DNA from: Lolium rigidum | Taxonomy: Eukaryota; Streptophyta; Magnoliopsida; Poales; Poaceae | Direction of reading: 5' to 3' | DNA: 64,000 nucleotides | Assembly: GCF_022539505.1 (NCBI RefSeq) | Contig: NC_061510.1 | Coordinates: 38,031,047 to 38,095,046 of the forward strand | Shown: piece by piece, positions 32,362-43,844 of the stretch | How positions within the stretch are numbered: position 1 is the stretch's first letter | How the letters are laid out: each line of letters begins with the position of its first letter | The notes under the pieces: generated by a model | What the model saw: the letters and a program-made list of their open reading frames with translations, nothing else | Databases searched by the model: none | Told to the model about the DNA's origin: nothing | Translations under genes and position numbers: made by a program

Positions 32362-34434
32362 AATGACCAGTAGCTAAAGGATTTTCAAACACCTCTTCCC
32401 CAAGCTTAGAGCTTTCTATATCATTATGGGAGGAAGCATGGATAGTACTGACACTATGGCAATTATTATCATCATTTTCAGAATTAGTTTCCCAGAGATT
32501 TGTAATATCAAAAGTAGTGTGCTCATTCAAATCATGAGCGCTAATGTATGTAAAGGGCATAGGAAGATCATCGTATTCAGATTCATTGTCACAATAATCA
32601 TTAGGAGCAACATACTTACGGTTACCTAGCGTTATCTCATTCACGCGGGGATACGCCGTTACCTCTTTCTTTTTATTCTCCTTCTTCTTCTTCTTCGTTC
32701 CCTTCTTCTTCTTCTCTTCCTTCTCCTCGTCCCTTTTTTTAGGAGGAAGAGGCTTGAAGGGTGGCTTGTCCGCATAACCTGATTTACTTTCAGAAACAAT
32801 AGAAGAAACTTGGGAGGATCCCTCCTTTTCATTAATTAGTTGAAAACACACAGCGGTCCTATCATATTTTGGCAAGGTGTCATCTTCTAAAATATTTTGT
32901 ATGTAAGTATTTGTATGGCTATTATCAATGCAATAAGAAAAACACCCATGCAGGACATCATCAACATCAAGATCACTCATATGTAACAAAGAGATTTTTC
33001 TCGACAGTTCTTCACACTCCAAAAATAAAGTAAGTTCATCATGCTGATTAGGAGTAATTTCATCATCACAATACAAATTTGCAGCACTCATTGGGTTCAA
33101 ATTATCATTGGAGGAGCATTGAAAATTAAAATGACCCACTTCATGGCAAACTTCACAAATAAAAGGATAGAGGGCACAAACTTTTTTACCAAGATCATCT
33201 AGAGCCCTAAACCACTTTCTAGTTTTTTCATTAGCATGATGGATACAATATTCATCTTTGATTTGATTAATTCCACAAGGTCTATGTATTCCACAAAAAT
33301 TAACATGCTTATAGGAAATAACATTCTTAGGAGTTTGAGCATGCTCATTACAATAATTAACAATAATTTCATTCTTCATACAAGCCTCTTTAAAAGGTTC
33401 ATGATACTTATCAAAATTCTTTTTAGGCAATTCAAAATGAGAAGCAAAGGCTTTATAAAGATTTGCAAGCAACTTGAGAGTCAAGACCATAAGTAGCACT
33501 CATATTTCGAAATTTATCTGGTATCCATAAAAGTTTCAATGCATTCATAATCATAATTTATACCTGACTCTTTACCTTTGTCGTTCTCCCAATCTTCAGC
33601 GTTCTCCTTAATCCGATCAAGAAGGTCCCTTTTAAACTCTTCTTTGTTGTGCGTGAATGATCCAGAACAAGTAGCATCCAACAAGGTCTTATCTTGAAAA
33701 GAAAGTCTTGCATAGAAATTATCAATAATGATATTACCTGGAAGCTCATGATTGGGGCATTTGAGCATTAAACACTTCAATCTCTCCCATGCTTGGGCAA
33801 TACTCTCTCCATCATGAGGCCGTAAATTATATATTCGGTTTCGGTCTTTGTGAATTTCACTTGGAGGATAGAATTTAGAATAAAATAGATGCACAATATC
33901 CTTCCAATCAAGAGAATGCTCATCCTTCAGCGAGTTTATGCCAATGCGCCGCTTTACCGTGATAACGACATAGAGAATAATTTCTTCTTCACTTCATCCA
34001 TAGAGATACTCGCACACTTGAATAACCCGCATAATTCATGCAAAAACAGTAAATGATCTCCAGGATGCACAGCTTCCATCCCCTTCATAGCGGTTATCCA
34101 TAACACGTTCAATAATTTTCATAGGTATTTTATATGGAATACTTTCAGTAGGTGCATTTAAAATATCACAAGCATCATTAGAGTTATCGCATATGGGAGA
34201 TAAAGTATTATCAGAGCAAATTTTCTCCCCTAAAGATGGGAAGCTAAAAAGATCATGAAAACCAGCTTCCCCAAGCTTAGACTTCTCCATAGCATTAGCA
34301 GTAATTGCATTCATACTAATAACATCGCTACTAGCATGCAAATAAGGTTCCATTGGTTTTTTAATGTTCACACCAAACAATTCTAAATCAGGAAAAAGAT
34401 TAAAAAGCTCACTAATTTTTTTGTTGTTTTCCAT
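32309..34434 (-). pseudogene. gag-like coding region of the Athila-like element, frameshifted
   Basis: Three frames carry it: 34036-34434 (MENNKKISELFNLFPDLELF), 33514-33894 (FYPPSEIHKDRNRI, GESIAQAWERLKCLMLKCP, a Retrotrans_gag core) and 32309-33499. The last has a zinc-knuckle-like CEVCHEVGHFNFQC, an acidic part and a Lys/Glu-rich run around 32680-32750. Stops and frame changes near 33500 and 33900 break the protein. It is homologous to the gag at 58472, which has a matching VAQAWERMKSLVKNCP. Its role would be RNA packaging. Confidence 0.75.
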
Positions 34435-34577
34435 TATGCCTAACTAGTGAAAATAAAAACAAGAAACAAAAAGATGCAATTGCAGGCTCTAAAGGAAATA
34501 GCTTCGAGCACAAATACAATGGCGCCAGAAAAGTACTGTTACCTGGGACCGGAGTATGAGTGCCTTTTTCCTTTCCT

Positions 34578-34594
34578 CCTCGGCAACGGCGCCG
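34578..34594 (-). other. Primer-binding site (Athila/tRNA-Asp type, diverged)
   Basis: The minus strand reads CGGCGCCGTTGCCGAGG about 11 bases from the LTR. The usual Athila form is TGGCGCCGTTGCCGGGG, seen intact in the element at 58223. Confidence 0.7.
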
Positions 34595-34604
34595 TAAAAG
34601 TGCT

Positions 34605-35138
34605 TGATGTCTACGGGAGCTTCTATTCTTGTAGACAGGTGTTGGGCCTCCAAGAGCAGAGGTTTGTAGAACAGCGAAGCAAGTTTCCCTTAAGTGGATC
34701 ACCCAAGGTTTATCGATCTCGGGGAGGAAGAGGTCAAAGATATCCCTCTCATGCAACCCCGCAACCACAAAGCAAGAAGTCTCTTGTGTCCCCAACACAC
34801 CTAATAGGTGCACTAGTTCGGCGAAGAGATAGTGAAATACAGGTGGTATGAATAAGTAGTAGCAACGGCACCGGAAAAGTGCTTTGCCCGAGACAGTAAA
34901 CAAGCAAGTAGTAACGCAGCAGTAGTAACGCAAGAAAAACAAGTAAACAAGCAACGACAAGCAGTATTTAGGAACAAGGCCTAGGGATTAGACTTTCACT
35001 AGTGGACACTCTCAACATTGATCACATAACAGAATAGATAAATGCATACTCTACACTCTTGTTGGATGATGAACACATTGCGTAGGATTACACGAACCCT
35101 CAATGCCGGAGTTAACAAGCTCCACAATAATGCTCATA
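34605..35138 (-). repeat. 5' LTR of the Athila-like element, truncated
   Basis: Homologous to 27575-28110 and ends at AATGCTCATA, where the complete LTR continues with TTTTAGTAAC. A CACTA terminus starts at the break point, 35139. Confidence 0.88.
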
Positions 35139-35347
35139 CACTACAAGAAAAGTTGCCATGGCCGACGAAGTTGAAGTCGCGCCGTGGTTGCTGGTGTACC
35201 ATGGCCGACGATTTTGGTCCCTCCGTGGTGCATGTCAAAACATTTTTTTTTCTCGTTTTTGAGGCCACCTAGCCCGACGAAAGCGGCCAAAACGTCGCGT
35301 ATGGTGGCCCGGGACGTGGTGCATCTCGAAATCTCGGGTTCGCCGGC
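35139..35347. mobile_element. CACTA transposon, left end, cut by gap
   Basis: It starts with the terminal inverted repeat CACTACAAGAAAAGTT. GGCCGACGA-type repeats follow at 35160, 35202 and 35269, as in CACTA subterminal regions. It inserted in the Athila-like 5' LTR and runs into the N gap. Confidence 0.8.
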
Positions 35348-35447
35348 NNNNNNNNNNNNNNNNNNNNNNNNNNNNNNNNNNNNNNNNNNNNNNNNNNNNN
35401 NNNNNNNNNNNNNNNNNNNNNNNNNNNNNNNNNNNNNNNNNNNNNNN
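35348..35447. other. Assembly gap: 100 N
   Basis: Exactly 100 unspecified bases, the usual placeholder for a gap of unknown length. Frames read across it are meaningless. Confidence 1.
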
Positions 35448-35836
35448 CGACTATATAGTTGGCAGGTCAAACTAGTCAGAGGTACAGCCCAGGCCTGGCT
35501 GCTCAGGCAGCCAGCAAGCAGTGTAGAGCCTCGTGTAGACCTATGCATCCCAGAGTTTCCAGCCCAGGTCCTTGCCAGTCACTTACCGGTCTCAGCATCT
35601 GCCGTCCCAGGTGCCGTCAGCGATCGGGCTCCACAGGAAACACTTGGGCAACAGTCCGATTTTCCGTGGCGGAAGGGCGCCCAAGCGCGACGGACCGAAA
35701 AATCGTCGTAGGACTTTGCTCGACGCGGTTTCCACAACAGAACCCATATCGTCGGGTTAGGCCCATGGGCGACGAAAAATACCCCTTAGCGGACGATTTT
35801 GAGACGTTGTCTATCAGAACTTTTCTTGTAGTGTCA
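35448..35836. mobile_element. CACTA transposon, right end
   Basis: It ends AACTTTTCTTGTAGTG, the reverse complement of the left terminus, and contains GGCGACGAAAAA- and GGACGATTTT-type subterminal words. The base triplets outside the two ends (ATA on the left, TCA on the right) do not match, and the flanks belong to different elements, so it need not be the same copy as the left end. Confidence 0.8.
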
Positions 35837-36394
35837 CATGCTCGCAAGCTAATTAGACGACATTCCACCGAGAGGGCCCAGAGCATATCAACCCGTCATC
35901 AGGATGGACAAATCCCACTCTTGATCCATTTGCCTCAACTCATACTTTACGAATACTTAATCCCATCTTTATAACCACCCAATTATGCAGTGGTGTTTGA
36001 TGTAATCAAAGTACCCATCTGGTATAAGTGATTTACATGATCTCATGGTCTAAGGATTAGGTAACTATGTATCGAAATCCTATAGCAAGATGAACTTAAT
36101 GACTTGATCTTATGCTACGCTTATTATGGGTATGTGTCCATTATATCATTCATCCAATGACATAAACTTGTTATTAACAACATCCAATGTCCAGGATCAG
36201 AAAACCATGATCATCTATTAATCAACAAGCTAGTTTAACAAGAGGCTTACTAGGGACTCTTTTCTCTTTACATAACACACAAGTACTAATGTTTCCGGTT
36301 AATACAATTATAGCATGGGATGCAAACATTTATCATAAACACAAAGATATAATAATAACCACTTTATTATTGCCTCTTGGGCATATCTCCAACA
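35837..36394 (-). repeat. Copia (BARE/Angela-like) LTR fragment
   Basis: It matches the LTR at 39697-41407 from TCACATGCTCGCAAGC to the terminus GGGCATATCTCCAACA. On its own strand it begins TGTTGGAGATATGCCC. No polypurine tract follows at 36395, so this is the outer end of a 5' or solo LTR. Its other end is lost at the CACTA terminus. Confidence 0.85.
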
Positions 36395-38532
36395 AGCACA
36401 TGAGAGGATGACATCAACTGGTGATTGTCATGAAGGTTGTGAGGGCAAGTTCAAGATGATCATGTCGAGAAGATCCTATGCTTAAAGCTTTTCGTCCATT
36501 CGGTGATAATGGACATGTGAAGATATGGTTCAATGAAACTATCCCATAGTGATGTATGGGGAGCAATTGTGAGTCTTGGATAATCAACAATGATCAAATG
36601 AAGCATTCTGGCTTGAATGGAGCATGAACCGTTGTCATCAAGATCAAGCGGGATGAGCAAAGCAAATGTATGGTCTTGCTAGGTTTTCCTTTTACCGGTC
36701 TCAAGGTGGTTGTTGGGAGACCAGGATTTAAGATAGATAGTCAGACTATCAAGAGGGAATTTTTTTTGCGTAACTTGATCACATTGTCTTGGTGAACTCA
36801 ATCCTTCGTATACCTTTCATCCCTTATTTTTGTTGTTTCACTGTGTGAGGTTGTTGAGGTTGTTGCTTGCTTTTTAACAAGCCCAAGTTCATCAAAAACA
36901 TAATTCATATGCATATTCTATTATGCTTTTTTAGTTTGTACGTTTTTTCGGTTCTTAGATTGGAGAGGTTTAACTTCTAAAATTATGTAAAAATATCTTG
37001 TGATGATTCCTAATATTTTTTAAGAATTGGAGAGGTTTCACTTGTAAAATTAGGTTGGATAGTTTGGTTGGTTTTACCTATTCTTAGGTTGGGGTTCTAT
37101 TTATCACTATCTTTCCAAAAAATTGTTTTAATCTTAATCGGAGTTCAGAAAGTTTGTGAAAGTTTAGCTCTTTCGAGAAATCTACAGTTTGAGTTTTTTT
37201 GATAAACCAGCGTGCAAATCGGCGATGCCGGGCTCACCGTCGGAATTAGTTTGCAGCCACCGGAATTCTACGGTATATACCGAATGGCTATACTGGCAGC
37301 AAGGAAATTGGTTCCTCCTCAGTCTAGCGAGGAAAGCGGCATGCCAGTTTCAGACCGGTCCAATCTTGTGTACCGGGAGCCATTCTGGTGAGGATTCCGG
37401 CGTGTGGGTTTGTACGCCCGTCCAGTCCGGTGGGAGGATTGGCGCCGCCAATTTTACCGCATGTTTGGGTCACATAATTTCTCCTAAACGGCTAGTTTTT
37501 CCCCCTCGGGCTATAAATATCTCTTCTTCCTCCTTGAGGAGGTAAGGTCAACCATTCCATTTGCTCTCTCAATCTGTCTCTCTCATACTCCATTGTTCAA
37601 CCTCAAAATCTTGCTTCCTCTCCATTCCCAACTATGATGCTTGCTATTTGAGGAATTTTGAAGAGGAGATCTAGATTTAGAATCTCCACCAATCATTTCC
37701 TCCTCTAAGTGACGAGAACTCTTGGGATCTAGATCTTGGAGTCACTTGTTGATTTCCTCCATTGTTCTTCCTCTCTAGATACTTCAAAGCATTTGTTGCT
37801 TTGGTTGGATTTGATTGTGAATGATTTGAACACCCTTGGTGTTCTTGCTTTTGCATCCTTGCATAAGTGTTGAGCTCTCCATTACAAAAGTTTTGAGTGA
37901 TAGAACGTGAGCTTGTTACTCCTGTAGGGTAACCTCATAGTTGGATTGGTGGTTGGTGCTCCGGCGACCTCTTCGTGGAAGATTGTGAAGAGGCTCGAGC
38001 TTCTCCTTCGTGGATCTTGTGAAGTGGCTTTGGAGCTTTCCATCTCCTAAGTGGACAAAAATCTAGTCTTAAGGGAAAGACATTTGTCCTTAGTGGTATT
38101 GTCTTGGAGAAGAAGGTGAGCCTTCGTGGCGTTTGGGAGACCTTCGTGGTAGCCCGCATCTCTCCAACGTGATGTACCTCACTTCATGTGAGGAAACACG
38201 AAGATACATCTTCGTCTCGTGTGCCTCGGTTATCTCTATACCCAACTTTACTTTCCTTATGATATACATCGTGTTTGAAGTACTTCAATCTCATTATCAC
38301 TTGTGTTACATATATCTTGTGTTATGTTTCTTAGCTCCAGTCGTTGTTGTTGTTGCACTTAGTTGAGCGTAGCTTATTTAAGTTTTGTGGTTGTAAAATA
38401 AACGTTAGGTTAATTCCACATTCTTACAAGCCAAGAAAAATCTGTAATTGTTTTTAAAACGATTATTCACCCCCTCTAGGTGACAACTCATACTTTCATT
38501 GTCTATCTCCGCTTTCTGCGAACAAAATGTAA
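36395..38532 (+). repeat. Probable Copia (SIRE/Maximus-like) LTR, plus orientation
   Basis: No coding sequence is supported. A TATA box in GGGCTATAAATATCTC (about 37511) is followed by a C/T-rich transcribed leader. Near 38465 the sequence TTCACCCCCTCTAGGTGACA appears, the phrase that typically closes LTRs of this Copia group. The expected TGGTATCAGAGC primer site is not present after it, and the left border is not fixed, so this may be a solo or damaged LTR. Confidence 0.5.
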
Positions 38533-38901
38533 GAGAATATCATTGGAGGTCAAAGAACTTTCGGGCTGGTTGTAGGTAAGGATGATAATTCTGATGAACT
38601 CTATATGAGCATCAAGGAGGATGAAGGGTTGTATCTCATCAACAAGTTTAAGATGGAGGACCAGGACATGCAAGAATCACTGGATAAGTAAGATAAGCGC
38701 ATCAAGAGAATTGAAGAGAAGACCCCCGGATCCGCAGAGCACATGCGGCTTCTGCGACACTACCTAGACCAGATGGATGAAAATATCATCAAAGGGCTGG
38801 AGGCTAACCTTGATATTTGTCTTCGTTCTCTTGATACGCAGAAGAAGACACTGCAAGTAAGCAAGAACTACATCACCCTTCTAGAGAAGCTTGCTAAATA
38901 A
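38533..38901 (+). pseudogene. Coiled-coil retroelement fragment with internal stop
   Basis: One frame reads from 38533 (ENIIGGQRTFGLVVG) through a TAA at 38689-38691 to a TAA at 38899-38901. It ends NYITLLEKLAK after a Lys/Glu-rich amphipathic part (RIKRIEEKTPGSAEHMRLL). No catalytic motif is present. The position between an LTR-like region and noncoding sequence suggests a retrotransposon reading frame of unknown family. Confidence 0.45.
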
Positions 38902-39696
38902 CGTTATGCATGCATCATCTACCTCGAAACTTTCACCGTTGCACTGCAGACAAACATCTGTAAGCTTGAAGGGGAAGTCCCTTAGGAATAAAAGGACAAA
39001 CTACAGTATCAAATAATCACAAGGATTATTTTATCTCACCTAGCTTGATTCCAAGCTTGGGGAGATCTATAACGCCTTGTAATATATCCCTTTAGTTCGA
39101 ATATTTACTTTCCAACAAGCATTTAGTTCTAATCTCGATAAGGATTGCATTAGCACTTGTTTAGCTTCCCTCGGAAAGTGAATTATTTTTATCCAATGAA
39201 TCTTGAGCCGTTATCCTATCTGAAGTATGATTGAATTATGTTTGTTGCATTATATGTATGAATTAGGATGAGTATAATTGTACTTGCATCATGATAATAA
39301 TTTTATGGTCCTCCACACCAGAAAGTTTTGATAGGATATATGAAAGTTACTTACAAAGTATTTTATGATCATTGGTTCCTTCGTGTGAAAAAGAAAAACA
39401 TAGAAAAAAAGAAATAAAAAGGTAAAAGAAAATAAATAAACAAGCAAAGAATGAAGAATTGCAAAAATAAAGAGTTATTAGTAAACTCCATGAAGAAAAG
39501 CTAACTTCATGATTTTATGATATTTAGATAAAGTAATCTTCTTGTCTTTTATTAAACCTTGAAAGGTGTGGAGGCCTTTAAGTCATTTGAGTTGAGAATA
39601 GTATGGTGTCATTCATGCTCTAGTTTTGCATCCGATGTTATAACCTCTGTTCTTGAAAAATGCTCATTTGTTTTAACTACTCTCGCTTCATGAACA
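38902..39696. other. Noncoding retroelement-like sequence
   Basis: AT-rich with no frame. CAAGCTTGGGGAGATCT at about 39051 resembles the PPT-like word of the Athila elements, so this may be the 3' part of a Gypsy element whose LTR is missing. It ends at GAACA, the possible target site of the Copia element starting at 39697. Confidence 0.4.
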
Positions 39697-41407
39697 TGAA
39701 GGGTTCGTTGCATGGAAAACAAAAATTTTCCTACCGCAAAGACGAATAAATCCAAGATCTAATCTATGGAAAAGCCAAGATCTAATCTACAAGATCGGAG
39801 CAACGAGATGGAGATGAGACTAACCCTCGAAGATTCCAAAGCCTACGAGATTAATCTCGTTGTTGGTGTAGACGATCGTCCCGGTGCTGCAATCCGGCAG
39901 CACTTCCGTACTCGGTCGCGCGTACGGTGTCAATGAAGCCCTTCCTCTCCCCGTTCCAGCGGGCAGCGGAGGTGTAGAAGATCTCCTCCAAAATCCAGCA
40001 GCACGACGGCGTGGTGGTGGTGATGGAGGAAGAAAAGCTGCAGGGCTTCGCCTAAGCCGGAGTAGCGTATGGTGGAGGAGAGAGGCGGCCAGAGGAGGAG
40101 GCAATGATGGGGATGGTGGTCGGCCACCCCCTCCCCTCTTTATATAGGGGCCAGGTCGGTGGGGTGGCCCCCTTTCCCATCTAGGGTTAGGGGGCGGCGG
40201 CCAAGTGGGGGGAAGAGGGATTCTTCCCCCCCAAGTTGATCCCCCTAGGGAAACCCTAGGGGTTGGCCGGCTGGGCCTTGAGGGGCATGTGCCCCTGGCC
40301 CATTAGGCTAGGGAGCACCCCCTCGGCCCATGCTAGGCCTCCTAGGGTCGTGGGCCCACTGGTGGGACCCTCAGAACCTTCTAGAACCTTCCCGGTCATC
40401 CACCGGAAAAATCCCGAACTTTTCCGAAACCTAGAAATCAACTTCCCTTATATGAATATTATTCTCCGGACTATTCCGGACCTCCTCGTGACGTCCTGGA
40501 TCCCATCCGAGACTCCGAACAAACTTTGTCTCCATACCATATTCAAATCTACTTATGCGACATCGAACCTTAAGCGCGTCACCCTATGGTTCGCGAACTA
40601 TGCAGACATGGTCGAGACTCCTCTCCGAGCAATAACCAATAGCGGGATCTGGAGATCCATAATGGCTCCCACATATTCAACGATAACTTAGTGATCGATT
40701 GAACCATTACATACGATACCGATTCCTTTTGTCACGCGATACTTTACTTGTCCGATGTTCGATCATCGGTATCTTCATACCTTGTTCAACCTCGTTACCG
40801 ACAAGTACTCTTTACTCGTACCGTGGTATGTCATCTCTTGTGATCTTAATCACATGTTTGCAAGCTAATCAGACAACGTGCCACCGAGAGGGCCTAGAGT
40901 GTATCTCTCCGTCATCAGGATGGACAAATCCCACTATTGATCCATATGCCTCAACTCACACTTTCCGAATACTTAATCCCATCTTTATGACCACCCATTT
41001 ACGCATTGGCGTTTGATGTAATCAAAGTACCTTTCCGATGTAAGTGATTTACATGATCTCATGGTCGAAGGACTTAGGCAACTATGTATCGAAAGCTTAT
41101 AGCAAATTGAACTTAATGACTTGATCTTATGCTACGCTTATTTGGGTGTGTGTCCATTATATCATTCAACTAATGACATAAACTTATTATTAATAACATC
41201 CAATGTTCATGATCACGAAACCATGATCATCCATTAATCAACAAGCTAGTTATACAAGAGGCTTACTAGGGACTTCTTGTTGTTTACATAACACACATGT
41301 ATCAATGTTTCGGTTAATACAATTATAGCATGGTATGTAAACATTTATCATAAACACAAAGATTATAATAAACACTTTATTATTGCCTCTTGGGCATATC
41401 TCCAACA
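39697..41407 (-). repeat. 3' LTR of Copia X (1711 bp)
   Basis: Plus-strand start TGAAGGGTTCGTTGCATGG, end GGGCATATCTCCAACA. A TATA region reads CCCTATATAAAGAG on the minus strand (about 40136-40148). It carries a 63-bp segment, bounded by CTAGGGA repeats at 40245 and 40308, that is missing from the other LTR. Confidence 0.92.
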
Positions 41408-41422
41408 GTCTCCCACTTGCAC
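41408..41422 (-). other. Polypurine tract of Copia X
   Basis: The minus strand reads GTGCAAGTGGGAGAC directly before the 3' LTR. Confidence 0.85.
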
Positions 41423-41440
41423 TAGAGTCAATAATCAAGA

Positions 41441-42136
41441 TTACACTGTAAGGTACCTAACACCCATGGCATACTGGTGTTGGTCATGCTTTGCCCTAGG
41501 GAGAGCTTTAGTCAACGGATCTGCCACATTCAGATCTATGTGCACTTTGCAAATCTCTACTTCACCATCTTCGATGTACTCGCGAATCGAATGAAAACGC
41601 AGCTTGATATGCTTTAGCTTCTTGTGTGACCTTGGTTCCTTTGCATTAGCGATGGCACCCGTGTTGTCACAATAGATGACTAACGGGTCCAATGCACTAG
41701 GAACCACACCAAGCTCAACAATGAACCTCTTCATCCATACCGCTTCTGATGAAGCCTCCGAAGCCGCGATGTATTCAGATTCAGTTGAAGAATTCACCAC
41801 CGTGCACTGCTTGGAACTCATCCAGCTTACTGCAGCTCCATTTAGTATAAACACGTACCCAGACTGAGACTTACCATTAAGGAACACTGTTTTGACATCC
41901 ATCTGCCAAATCTCATAATCGAAAAATGCAGCTATTGCTAACAAAATCCTTACAGACTTTAGCTTCGCTACAGGTGACAAAGTCTCATCGTAGTCAACTC
42001 CTTGAATTTGTCGGAAACCCTTTGCGACAAGTCGAGCTTTATAGACAGTAATATTACCATCATCATCTGTTTTTCTCTTGAAGATCCATTTATTCTCGAC
42101 AGCCTTGCGGCTATCAGGTAAGTCTACCAAAGTCAT
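41441..42136 (-). pseudogene. RT/RNase H remnant with internal in-frame deletion
   Basis: The reading frame begins [19 protein letters not shown], keeps the N-terminal RT segment ([32 protein letters not shown]), then jumps directly to RNase H sequence ([31 protein letters not shown]). By comparison with element Y about 785 bp are missing, including the YVDD catalytic motif, yet the frame is kept. The C-terminus ([29 protein letters not shown]) is normal. The frame is displaced from the integrase frame by a one-base deletion near 42135. Confidence 0.9.
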
Positions 42137-43431
42137 ACTTTGTTATCATACATGGATCCCATTTCGGATTTCATGGCTTCTTGCCATTTGTTGGAATCTG
42201 GGCTCACCATTGCTTCTTCATACGTCGCAGGGTCCTCATCATTGTTGTCCACAATCATGACATTTAGACAGGGATCATACCAATCAGGAGTGGTACGTTC
42301 CCTCGTCGATCTGTGAGGTTCAGTAGCTTCCTCGTTCGAAGTTTCATGATCATCATCATTTGCTTCCTCTCCTATTGGTGCAGGCTGTACATGAACATCT
42401 TCCGGTACTGCGCTACTCTGATCAACGAGAGAAGGTTCATTAACCTCGTCGAGTTCTACTTTCCTTCCAGTCACTTCTTTCGTGAGAAACTCCTTCTCAA
42501 GAAAGGATCCGTTCTTTGCAACAAAGATTTTGCCTTCGGATCTGTGATAGAAAGTGTACCCAATTGTTTCTTTAGGGTATCCTATGAAGACGCATTTCTC
42601 CGCTTTGGGTTCTAGCTTGTCGAGTTGTAACTTCTTTACATAAGCTTCGCAACCCCGAACTTTAAGGAACGACGACTTAGGTTTCTTTCCAAACCATAAT
42701 TCATACGGTGTCGTTTCAACGGATTTAGATGGTGCCCTATTTAAAGTGAATGCGGTTGTCTCTAATGCATAACCCCAAAATGATAAAGGCAAATCGGTAA
42801 AAGACATCACAGACCGAACCATATCTAAGAGAGTTCGATTACGACGTTCAGACACACCATTGCGCTGTGGTGTTCCCGGCGGTGTCAACTGTGAAAGTAT
42901 TCCGCATTTCTTTAAATGCATGCCAAACTCATAACTCAGATATTCGCCTCCGCGATCAGAACGCATAAACTTAATCCTCTTGTTACGTTGATTTTCTACT
43001 TCACTTTGGAATTCCTTAAACTTCTCGAAAGTTTCGGACTTATGTTTCATAAAGTAAATATACCCATATCTACTCAGATCATCCGTGAAGGTTAGAACAT
43101 AACGATAACCACCGCGCGATGCTACACTCATTGGTCCGCACACATCAGTATGTATGATTTCCAATAAGTCTCTAGCTCGCTCCATTGTACCAGAAAATGG
43201 AGTCTTAGTCATTTTTCCCATTAGACATGCTTCGCATCTATCAAGTGACTCAAAGTAAAGTGACTCAAGAAGTCCATCAGAATGGAGTTTCTTCATGCGC
43301 TTCACTTCAATATGACCAAGACGACAGTGCCACATATAAGTAGAATTATCATTCAATTTAATTCGCTTAGCATCAATGTTATGAACATGTGTATCACTAC
43401 TATCGAGATTCAACAAGAATAAACCATTCAT
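42133..43431 (-). pseudogene. GAG-pre-integrase and integrase of Copia X
   Basis: 432 codons: the His/Cys zinc-binding part (CRLGH ... RCEACLMGKM) and the integrase core with the D,D,E residues in HTDVCGPMSVAS, MRSDRGGEYLSYE and VSERRNRTLLDMVRS. An acidic linker leads to the start of reverse transcriptase (VMIVDNNDEDPATYEEAM). It ends at YDNKV where a missing G shifts the frame. Catalytic residues are intact, so an active integrase domain is conceivable in isolation. Confidence 0.9.
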
Positions 43432-43844
43432 CTCGGTGCATGGCCATAAAAGACATTACTCATATAAATCGAACAACCATTATTCTCCGACTTAAACGAA
43501 TAACCGTCTTGCATTAAACAAGATCCAGATATAATGTTCATGCTCAACGCAGGTACCAAATAACAATTATTGAGGTTTAAAACTAATCCCGAAGGTAGAT
43601 GTAGAGGGAGCGTGTCGACGGCGATCACATCGACCTTGGATCCATTTCCAACGCGCATCGTCACCTCGTCCCTCGCTAGGCTTCGTCTATTCCGCAGTTC
43701 CTGTTTCGAGTTACAAATGTGAGCAACCGAACCAGTATCAAATACCTAGGCACTACTACGAGAACCAGTAAGATAGACATCTATAACATGTATATCAAAT
43801 ATACCTTTCTTTTTCTTGATAAGGCCGCTCTTCAGATCAACCAA
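43428..43844 (-). pseudogene. Protease region of Copia X with stop codon
   Basis: The minus strand has the active-site region VFDTGSVAHICNS, but a TAG stands where Trp is expected just before it (about 43745). The frame continues as TMRVGNGSKVDVIAVDTL and IISGSCLMQDGYSFKSE to 43428. The protease would have released the mature proteins from the polyprotein. Confidence 0.8.

Larger units (their letters stand above)
27575..35138 (-). mobile_element. Athila-like Gypsy element, inverted, without pol
   Basis: The 3' LTR is 27575-29281; the 5' LTR starts at 34605 and is cut at 35138 by a CACTA end. The LTR reads TGATACGTCTCC...CCGTAGACATCA on its own strand, and the PBS resembles the tRNA-Asp-type site of Athila elements. 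The interior encodes only a broken gag-like polypeptide, and about 2.4 kb of noncoding 3' sequence follows it. No reverse transcriptase or integrase is present. It inserted into the second antisense exon; GAGCA (27570-27574) would be one target duplication copy. The LTR and PBS style recall the cereal WHAM/Sabrina families. Confidence 0.85.

Noticed and set aside
35141..35711. Open frames spanning the N run
   Set aside because: They depend on unknown bases and fall in CACTA noncoding termini.
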